A stretch of 64,000 nucleotides of DNA, taken from assembly GCA_001939145.1 (NCBI GenBank), contig LSRX01000340.1:304263-368262 (forward strand), in the 5' to 3' direction. Positions 56,037-64,000 of this stretch are shown here, in pieces; within the stretch, counting starts at the first letter, position 1, and each line of letters opens with the position of its first letter. The notes under the pieces were generated by a model. That model worked only from the letters and a program-made list of their open reading frames with translations. It did no database searches and was not told the DNA's origin. Origin of the DNA: Symbiodinium microadriaticum. Its lineage: Eukaryota > Sar > Dinophyceae > Suessiales > Symbiodiniaceae. The position numbers and the translations under genes are program-made.

Positions 56037-56147
56037 GCCGTACCGTAGGGACCCCTAATATAGTACCCTAAATAGTAGGATCCTTGGTATAAAGGACCCT
56101 AGAATAAGGTACCCCCTAGTTTCCGGAAACTCCCAAGTATAGGTTTT
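56037..56147. mobile_element. Fold-back element, GGTACCTTATTTTGGG family, inverted, abutting an exon
   Basis: Read on the minus strand it contains GGGAGTTTCCGG, GGGTACCTTATTCTAGGG, AGGATCCTACTATTTAGGG and a GGGTCCCTACGG-type end. This is the same order as in the elements at 37697 and 59711. Its right edge lies within about 10 bases of the next candidate exon. Confidence 0.75.
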
Positions 56148-56154
56148 TGTGAAG

Positions 56155-56238
56155 CTTGAAGCAGTTCCTGACGAGACCCAGGAGTGGAAGCAGCGCGCAG
56201 CCATGGAGTTCCTGCAAAATGCGCGGGATCCGGGGGGT
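56155..56238 (+). CDS. Candidate exon adjoining a fold-back element
   Basis: After TTGTGAAG the frame reads LEAVPDETQEWKQRAAMEFL followed by QNARDPGG. Charged helical sequence and GC-rich codons support coding. The family was not recognised. Confidence 0.45.
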
Positions 56239-57046
56239 TTTGGGACAGGGCTTCCGTGGGTAAGGCGGTTCATGGGATGTGATAAAACCAAAGTCCTTTG
56301 TGAAGGGTAACTTTAACCCCTCCCCCCATAGCATTACTTTAGGGCTCGAGGTTTAGGGCTTAGAGCTTCAGGGCTTAGGGCTTCAAGGCTTAATCAGGGC
56401 AGTAAACATGCATGGAGGCTACAGGCATAGGATAACTAGCACCTAGGAGTCGAGGTAGTGTTCATACTGGGGGGCCAGGGGGTAAAGAGGGAAAATAATA
56501 GAGAAGATCATTTGCGAGTTTAGGCTAGGGTTCAGTAGGGTTGAATTGAGAGGCTTCGTGCCAGGATAGCTAGCAGCCTGACTGTGTGCTACAGGCGGAA
56601 CGGCTGCGTGATCGCCTGTCAATTCGACTCATACCCGGACACGCCGAACCCCCCCTAATACAACACCAAACCACGGGAAATCAGTTTTCATGTTAAGGGA
56701 GGAAGGGGTCAATGTTAGGGGGGAAGGGATGAATGGGACATGAAATTTAAGAGCCTAAGGTTCTATCATATAGTTGCTACAACGGTCATGGTTTTGAGGT
56801 TCAGCGTCGCCCCCGCCTCCCGTGGTACTAGGACCCTTGTGCCCTTCCTGATGAATTTTTGGGCGGGTTTCCTTGTGAAAAACCTTCGCAACACGAAGAA
56901 GTGTACCTTGCTTGCTAAGGGGTCGTTGGGGGGGGGGGGCTAGTAATTACTGAGAGTGTAGGATTTGAGGATGTAGGGTTTAAGTTTAGAGACCAGGGAT
57001 GTAGAACTTAGGGTTTTGAGGTTTTCGGGTGCGCAAATTGTGGCAG

Positions 57047-57162
57047 ACATTTGTGGCATCATCTCCTGTGCTTCCACAAGCTGCTTTTTTAGCCCAACGG
57101 GTTTTGATGACGAAGGATTGAAGAACACATGGAAGTTTCCCGAAGAGTGGGGCGCCAACTAG
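57047..57162 (+). CDS. Candidate terminal exon
   Basis: After TGTGGCAG the frame reads ICGIISCASTSCFFSPTGFD, then DEGLKNTWKFPEEWGAN and TAG at 57160-57162. The acidic and aromatic end looks like a genuine C-terminus. Its gene is uncertain. Confidence 0.4.
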
Positions 57163-58559
57163 GACCCCGAAGCAAGGTCCCCGTCTTTCTCAAACAGAGC
57201 GACAAGTTTATTGTTGAAGGTGTAGTAGAGTTAGTAGAGCCCATCCCAACATGAGTCAGACCTTACGATGCCTTGCGTTAATTACTGGTTCCACTAACGC
57301 CCCACGCGATAAGTGTTCAGCTTGGCCCCGCGATGCCAGTTCACCGTCGTTCACGTCACGTCATGTAGTCTGGGCTTCGGGCCAACTAAGAAGCCAGCTG
57401 CAGGGTCCTTCAGCAAACGGGGTGCCAGATTTCAAGCCGAAGAACCGCGCCCAGAAGCAGTGGAGTGAAGCCTGAATCCTGCAAGCACACCCCGAACACC
57501 CCAAGGACTGCCCAAAACTTCGAAGCCTTGAACCCTAGAGCCGAAAATAGCTTCAACCTCAGGAGGCATGAACAAACACCCGAACCACATGAAGTCCCAA
57601 CACTCTCAGAAGTTGCTGTGGAGTGCTCCCAACCCTCTAACCCTACCCTTGACTCCTTTCTGGTCCCAATACCTAAACTCAACCGTCACCCCAAAACCTC
57701 ATCCGGCACACTAGAAGCCTTGTTGTCGGCAATCCCCTTGTAGAACCTGCAGTTCCCAAAGGCACGAACGGGCTTGAAGCCCCTCCCCGGAGAGGAAAGT
57801 ATGGGTGCCCCAGATCTCTGGGTTTTTTGTGGGCTTTCGGGGACTTGGGGTTCAGGATTCAAGGATGTCGGGGGCTTCTCAGGGTAGGGAAGGGAGTTTC
57901 ACGAGGTAGGCTTTCGAGCAGTCTAGCAAGGATTCAGCTGTCTATTTGGGTGTAGGAGTTTAGGGTCGCATAATTGTTAGGGTTTTGTGGTCTCGAGATT
58001 GCAGCACACACTTCCCTAAGCATCATAGGGGTCATTTCAATCGCGAAGCTCATCCTAATCTTTTCAAGCAGAAAGCCAATGCGGGTTTTGGGCCTTGGAT
58101 TTTTGAGCCATGGTGTAGCGCACCTGGCGAGGCTTCGATTTCATCATCGGCAACACCATATGTACGTCTCTGGCTCCTTGAGCCGCGCACCCCAAAAAGT
58201 TATCTACAGTAGAATCAACAGTCGCTCTTCCTGGGTTAAGGCTTCAGGCCGACTCCATGAGGCCACTACCCTAAGGGTCCAAGTACTCATTATTGAAGGA
58301 CTTTGGGGCCTTTATGGGTACCAGAAGCCATAAATAACGACTACTGGGACCCTTAGGGCTAGGGAACCCCAAATCCTCTGCACACGGATCACGTCTGGCA
58401 GAAACAGAAGAGTCATAAGACACGGCCGCACACTTTCTAGTCCTTTTGTATTATATAAAGCATGCCTACAGACCGTAAGACAAGAATGAGATGTGATGGC
58501 TCTGCTGTATGCTTGCTACATATTTTGATTTTATCTGCGAAGGCTCAGGCTCAAAACCC

Positions 58560-58680
58560 GGGACCTCTAAAACCCCTAAACCCTATAAACCTGAAAAACC
58601 CTAAACCTTAAACCCTAAACCCCTAAACCGTAAACCCTAAACCTTAAACCCTGAACCCTAAACCCCTAAAGGCCCAGAAA
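58560..58680 (-). repeat. CCCTAAA tract
   Basis: Near-perfect 'aaccctaaaccctaaacccc' units run from about 58572 to 58670. Confidence 0.95.
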
Positions 58681-59058
58681 GTGTCTTGCCCAGGTGTAGC
58701 GTTGCCCGAGCGGCACCGGCTCGCACCTCGGCCCTGGCAGGCATGGAAAGCGGTTTCGACTAGTGCTTCCGAAGAGTCGCATTAAAGGCTACTGTAGGGT
58801 TTTATAATAGGGTCCCCCTAAATTGCAGGGCACGTCGTTTTGGGTTTCTATTCTAGGTTCCCCTTTTAAGGGAAAGGCAGACATGGGCCAAACCATAAGA
58901 GCTGAGAGCAGAGGGTGGGGATACCTGTCATGGTGCTGTCTTTGGGTGCAAACCCCGCCCATCCTAAAATGCCCGACTTGAGCACTTTGTGCATTTATTT
59001 GGGAAGGCGTGCTCTAAAGCCAATCATAAACGCTTACGGTCCCTCTATTGTTTTATAT

Positions 59059-59090
59059 GCACACACGCACACACACACACACACAAACAG

Positions 59091-59130
<40 letters not shown>

Positions 59131-59280
59131 TTATACATGTGTATATATATATATGTATACATACATACATACATACATACATACACACATATATATATAT
59201 ATATGTATACACACACACACATATATATATGTATATATATATGTATATACACATAACACGACACACACACACACACACAC
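59059..59280. repeat. CA/TA/CATA compound microsatellite
   Basis: Alternating CACACA, ATATAT and CATACATA blocks make long open frames on both strands that are artefacts. Confidence 0.95.
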
Positions 59281-59335
59281 ATTAGCCTTGTGCTTGCAAA
59301 TATTAATATGACTGGCCCAAGCCCTTGAGCAAGAG

Positions 59336-59440
59336 ATGGGTAGTTCTCTAACTTAGGGGTCCCTTTTAGGGTCCTTTTGATAAGGGTGCCGTACTATATT
59401 GGGGCCCTAAAAATGGACCCGAATTTAGAGAACTACCGAT
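59336..59440. mobile_element. Fold-back element, ATGGGTAGTTCTC family, first copy
   Basis: This is the same 105-base unit as at 59606, with one mismatch in the right terminal repeat at the duplication junction. Confidence 0.85.
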
Positions 59441-59605
59441 ACATACATACATACACACATATATATATATATATGTATACACACACACACATATATATAT
59501 GTATATATATATGTATATACACATAACACGACACACACACACACACACACATTAGCCTTGTGCTTGCAAATATTAATATGACTGGCCCAAGCCCTTGAGC
59601 AAGAG

Positions 59606-59710
59606 ATGGGTAGTTCTCTAACTTAGGGGTCCCTTTTAGGGTCCTTTTGATAAGGGTGCCGTACTATATTGGGGCCCTAAAAATGGACCCGAATTTAGAG
59701 AACTACCCAT
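59606..59710. mobile_element. Fold-back element, ATGGGTAGTTCTC family, intact copy
   Basis: Perfect 16-base terminal inverted repeats, ATGGGTAGTTCTCTAA and TTAGAGAACTACCCAT, bound a 105-base non-coding unit. Its interior pairs GGGTCC-type arms. It is the best-defined element of its family in the window. Confidence 0.9.
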
Positions 59711-59822
59711 ATGGGACTTTCCGACAATTGGGAGTACCTTATTTTGGGTCCTTATAATAAGGATCCTACTAATTAGGGGTACTATATTAGGGTCCCCTCT
59801 TTTCGGAAACCCCCCATATAAA
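59711..59822. mobile_element. Fold-back element, GGTACCTTATTTTGGG family
   Basis: It starts directly after the previous element. The left ATATGGGACTTTCCG and right CGGAAACCCCCCATAT are imperfect inverted ends. The interior matches the copies at 37697 and 56037. Confidence 0.8.
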
Positions 59823-60298
59823 GGCCTGAACCCTGAACAACTAGTCAGATGGTTTCCTAGAGTTCCCTGATACATCCATAAACATTGATGCGAAGCATAC
59901 CTGAGGTGTCTGAACTGACACGTAGTAAGATTGTTCTTGTAGTCCGTTGTAAAAATCTACAACGTAGCGGACCCTGCTAAGAGTCAAAGGCCTCAAAGCT
60001 GCTGCTACATAGAGCCTCCACAGTCTCACCTTAGCCTTGGCCCTAGGGCCCGTAGCCCTCAACATACAGCCCCGGATCACCAAAGCTGTATCAGACCACA
60101 TTAAACACTAAAGCCTTTGTCGGCAGGCCGGTGCTTTCGAACAGATTCCCATGGTCGTTTGCCAGCGGCGTGGGGGGCCGAGGGCTACGACCTGCCGGTT
60201 GCGGGAATCATGAGTTGGCTTTCTGCTCCTGTGACACTAAACTCAGGAAACCTTGCGCAATGAGTGGAGAAGGGCTCCGTACCGGTCCGTACCGCACC

Positions 60299-60342
60299 CT
60301 CCCTCCCTTGCTCCCTCCCTCCCTCCCTCCCTCCCTCCCTTT
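60299..60342. repeat. CCCT microsatellite
   Basis: Tandem CCCT/CTCC units lie just before a TTTGACGC sequence. Confidence 0.95.
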
Positions 60343-61867
60343 GACGCTGAAGGCCTGCACAGAGTTTAGGGTCGCGGGTCTATAGCGTGTAGGCTTACGA
60401 CATTGTCAAAGCCGCTCTAAACCCTTTAAACCGACCGCCGACCATCCTAAACGCTGAAATGCTGAGGATACGAGCGGGAGCGGGATACGCGCTTCAAGCG
60501 CAAGTGCGCGCCCGGCGCCCGAGGACGGCCTGAAGCAAGGTTTTCCGATGAGTGACAAGATCCCGCCCTTTCAAGCCCCTGTCTAGAACACATACCTAGA
60601 TGACCTAGATACCATGAGCTTTTTGGACTTTCTTCCAGTGTTGAGTCTGGTTGAGTGAGTGCGGCTTCTGAGCTGATAGGCCTTACAGATGTCCGACGAT
60701 CGACCCTTGCTTCCAACATTGCTGGCACCGACATTAGGGTTTGGGTTGTTTTTTCTGGTCTAGCTCTTAAGCGCCTGGAAGCCTAAGGGCGTGCACAGTG
60801 TTGCTACACGCTGAATTCGGTGTGAACTCGGTTGGTAGATGTAGGGTGTACTTCTCCACACAGCTTGGCTGCTGGCTCACTGTTCTTAAACCCCCCCCCC
60901 CTAGACCTACTACCAAGACACCAATGCCGCAGCCCCGATATACGGGTCGCGATCTTCAGAAAAAGCAGCCCCTTACAGTCTTTCTTTTCTAGCAGAAACC
61001 GTCGGTCTGCTACTTGAGGCCCCTTCTTTGCCGCACCTGCCCAAACGACCCGATACGCCCGACCAAGGCGGGCGACTTTCTTGAAGCAGATCTGCATCTC
61101 CTACGGAAACGAGGCAGGTTCAGGGTTTGGCTCATAGGGATTTTTGGGGGGAATCATGGGGTTCAGGATTCGGGTTCTTTTCTTAGGCCTTGACGTTCTC
61201 GTCAGTGCTGGTTTTGAAATTTTGGGGGTGGTGTGATTTTATCTGATATTTCTGATGCTACTTCCCGAATCTTTGAGGATCTTAGAGTTGCAGGCACGTG
61301 GTCTTTGCATCCTGAAGCCTTGGGACGGTTCTTTCGCAGTCTGGGGTAGTTGGGTGGCACGAGTCCACGGCACAGTCGGCGCCTCGGTCGCGGGCATATG
61401 CATAGCCCAGGTGGAAAAGAAGCTTTGTTTTGGGGGATGTTTAGGGTCTCGGGACTGAGACTTGCCTCCTTATTCAAGCACAAGACCCTGGAGTGCCAAG
61501 CCATGCATATATTCTGTCACAGGGCAAACCCAGATACCGGTATTTTGGATCTCCCGTCCAGTCAACGAGGTTTCAGTCGCCGAGCCCTCCAACTCCGGAC
61601 GCTGAACCGCTTTGCCGCCATGACATAGAGTCCCTGCAAGTACAGATTATCATGGCATCTTTGGAGCCTTTGACACTGCCGCCAAGCACACCATAAATCC
61701 CAAAGCCGGTCCGAGGATGGATAGTTGGTGCCAGCTTTAGAGCGCCTATAAACTCAACACTATGACGAATACACTGAAACCTACGCGACCCTACACCAGT
61801 TCTAAACCAAATGCCGTCAACCCCCAACCCCCGAAATCAACCCTGCAGTCTAAGCCCCACATGACAG

Positions 61868-61942
61868 GTCCGCGCCCTTCGCCGCGATATCAAGCCAGGA
61901 GGTCTCCGTACCGTTGTCTCTCATTTTCATGATGCAGCGTAG
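61868..61942 (+). CDS. Candidate terminal exon
   Basis: After CATGACAG the frame reads VRALRRDIKPGGLRTVVSHF followed by HDAA and TAG. It is coding-like but unidentified. The context around it holds no other firm exon. Confidence 0.3.
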   Translation, partial: VRALRRDIKPGGLRTVVSHFHDAA

Positions 61943-62479
61943 ACCTCTGAGTAACAAACCCCCCTGCTGTTTACACAGATCCCAATAAAGAGATTGACGT
62001 TAGAAAGGGTTTGCTGATCACGGGTCTGCTGTTGTACCCAAGCACGTAGGTCGACCCCTTCGTCCCGGCAGGCTTCGTCCCAGGGACGTCTTGAAGCTCC
62101 CGAGTGCGAAATGCGACTAAACCCCCAGTGCCTGCTGCGTTTTCCGCTCCACATTGGAGTTCGCTTGACGTGATAGCTTGCGCCATTGATGGCATCCTGG
62201 ACGGGCACAGGTCTATCCTCATCTACCCGACAGAGTTCCATTACACCCTGCGCCCCAAGCCTCAAAACTGTGAATAGTCAACTCAGGCCCTGTACCGACA
62301 ACCCTACAATCCTGAACGCTGAATACGACTGCAAGCCGTCAGAAAAAGCCTAGACTCTTGAAAACCCTTCAACAACACCTGAACCTTCAAGGACACCCTC
62401 AGCCCTCAAGAAGCCATCACAGCCGTCAGCACGGACCAAAACCCTCAAAATACCCGGAGCCAGAAGCCGCAACCTTGCC

Positions 62480-62540
62480 TTCTCTCGTGAGGCCACCATA
62501 TGACCTTGCCATGGCCCAAGCACTGCGGGCTTGCTCTGAG
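62480..62540 (+). CDS. Candidate exon
   Basis: The frame contains RPPYDLAMAQALRACSEG. Helical and GC-rich, it recalls a PPR-like AL.AC pattern, but too little is present to call it. Confidence 0.2.
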
Positions 62541-62544
62541 GGGA

Positions 62545-64000
62545 TTTTCGGCTACAGGGTTTTGGGGGTTGTTTAGAGTTTAGAGTTTACGGTTGGAAAG
62601 GATTTTAATAGGGCGTTTGAGGCCTATAGGGCTTTTATGAGGGTGTCAGGTTCTGTAAGCGGCCTTCGGCAGGGGTGAATTCTAGGCGGGTCGTACCAAA
62701 AAAATATGTATTTATCGCATCTTGTAGGGTTTCCTCCTTCGGTCCAGTTGGTTCTACAATAGTAGGGGGTTGTATATCATGCACGAGCCTGTAGGCAAAG
62801 ATCGAGAGCTTTCTTCATCAGGCTGCTGTCGTATCTAAGCACGCCCCAAGAGGTGCAGGATCCAGGCTTTACGTGAAGGATCGAGGATTCTTGGTCCAAG
62901 CTGGTGGGCTTAGCCCCGAACCGCACCCAAACCCGATCTGCCCCTTCCGATGTTTGGAAGGCTTGGGCTGCTTCAAAATTCTCGAGTTTGAGGATCAGAG
63001 CTCCGGGTTCAGGGAAGACCCTTCGATGAGCCTCCTCGGGGACAGGCAGCTAGTTCCCGATATAGATGTTCCTTATCCCTGTCTCTCAAGGAATCTGCGA
63101 AGAGATTTCCGAAGAGAATCCTAAAGGTGGTGCCTCAACCCGGGTTTCAAGCTTTGTTTCTGAGTAGACGGGGAAGTATCCCCCTATCCGCCCACGATCA
63201 CCGGCTGTCTTTTAATTTACATAGTCACCGTGATTGTTACGACAGTAGTCCTGGAATTCAGGCTCGGTGCTATTCCTGCAGATGGTCGGGCGGGTGGGCG
63301 TGAAGCATGGAATGTCAAAAAGCCAGATTCAGAAAGATGTAAGCCAGAAAGGCTGTACATGAATCCGTTTTCATTAAAGCATATTTCGCGGAGTGTTTGA
63401 TACCCTAAGCCTCACCGAAAACCTTGTGGCTTCCTAGTCATTAGGGCACTTACTCTTGGGCATTCGCAGGTTGTCGTGAACTCCCTATAAACCCAAACCG
63501 TCTTCTTGTGCTTTGCAGTTCCAGGGTCCGTAAGTCTCCCTCGTACTCGATAAAGCTCCCGAAGCATCCCGGATATCCTAATCGACCGAGGACCGACATT
63601 CGGAAGTATTGCCGGCAGGCCGTCAGCTAAGCCTGTGCAGCGTGATTTTGAGGAGCTTCCTCTGTACTGCCTCTACTTCAATCTGAAGTGTGGGCTCGCC
63701 CTTGCCATGCGGGGGAGAAATTGCCCCCAAGCTTGGGAACCCACGCGCTGAGTCTAAGAAAATGTGGTGCGGAGCCTCCTTCAAGACGTCTTTTCCGCAA
63801 TCTTGCATTCACCGGATGAAGGGACGCAAGGACCTATACATGAAAAATGCCTGCACACACGCACACACAAACTCACTTGCAGACTAACTAGGTAACTAGG
63901 GTTGGGCATCTTTAGCTATCCAAAGGCCAGACACTTCCAATGGACAACTTCGGCCCCAAGAGCATAAAACTCAATAACTATTAATATATCCGCCCGCAGG
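62545..64000. other. Right end, no supported gene
   Basis: I see degenerate telomere-like sequence, unique sequence and short open frames with no recognised domain. Confidence 0.45.

Larger units (their letters stand above)
59171..59710. repeat. 270-base tandem duplication
   Basis: 59171-59440 and 59441-59710 are identical at every position I compared except 59438 (G) versus 59708 (C). Each copy carries a microsatellite, a unique 60-base segment and one fold-back element. The near identity indicates a recent event or an assembly duplication. Confidence 0.9.

Noticed and set aside
59034..59311. Four overlapping open frames on both strands
   Set aside because: All derive from CA/TA/CATA repeats.
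1..64000. tRNA, rRNA, CRISPR or bacterial operon features
   Set aside because: No cloverleaf-like tRNA, conserved rRNA block, spaced direct-repeat array or ribosome-binding-site/operon organisation was recognised by eye; the window is eukaryotic in character.

Overview
The window looks like nuclear DNA of a dinoflagellate, most likely a member of the Symbiodiniaceae or a relative. The reasons are: very sparse short exons separated by kilobase introns; intron ends that mix GT-AG with apparent GA-AG; interstitial TTTAGGG/CCCTAAA tracts (the telomere repeat reported for dinoflagellates and plants) scattered through introns; and pentatricopeptide (PPR) exons followed by an RluA-type pseudouridine synthase, a combination I associate with dinoflagellates. 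There is no bacterial or viral gene organisation. Most long open frames are translations of trinucleotide, dinucleotide or telomere-like repeats. Real coding sequence lies mainly in 50-200 base pieces, many without a Met start. The assignment to a genus is not possible from sequence alone.

Layout. 0-4.7 kb holds decayed multi-copy-type coding sequence: an endonuclease/exonuclease/phosphatase (EEP) domain split by a frameshift, alanine/glutamine-rich helical segments, a very large ACT/ACC array, and a second broken gene with a CxxC...CxxC zinc-ribbon-like module. 4.7-16.8 kb is mostly intronic or intergenic, with TTTAGGG-like tracts, huge triplet arrays and a hairpin-rich TGGATG repeat region; only weak exon candidates were found. 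16.8-38.15 kb is the best-supported gene: at least 20 short plus-strand exons encode PPR repeats, then a helical NLAWALAT-type region, then an RluA-like pseudouridine synthase with its HRLD catalytic block and a GRRHQIR block. Its coding DNA is roughly a tenth of the span. 39.97-42.27 kb holds a second plus-strand multi-exon gene of unknown function with clean phase-0 GT-AG junctions at its 3' end. 42.95-43.74 kb is a frameshifted gag/ORF1-like remnant. 44-64 kb contains scattered plausible exons, including two EF-hand-like ones, among MITE-like fold-back elements, telomere-like tracts and microsatellites, and an exact 270-base tandem duplication carrying a fold-back element.

How it works together. 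The PPR-synthase protein would bind a specific RNA through its repeats and isomerise a uridine, presumably in an organelle; targeting cannot be judged because the N-terminus was not found. The small terminal-inverted-repeat elements fall into at least three families and several lie within a few bases of predicted exon ends, one contributing the apparent GT donor itself. This suggests introner-like activity in building the introns. All exon limits are estimates made by eye from family motifs and possible splice sites, without transcripts.
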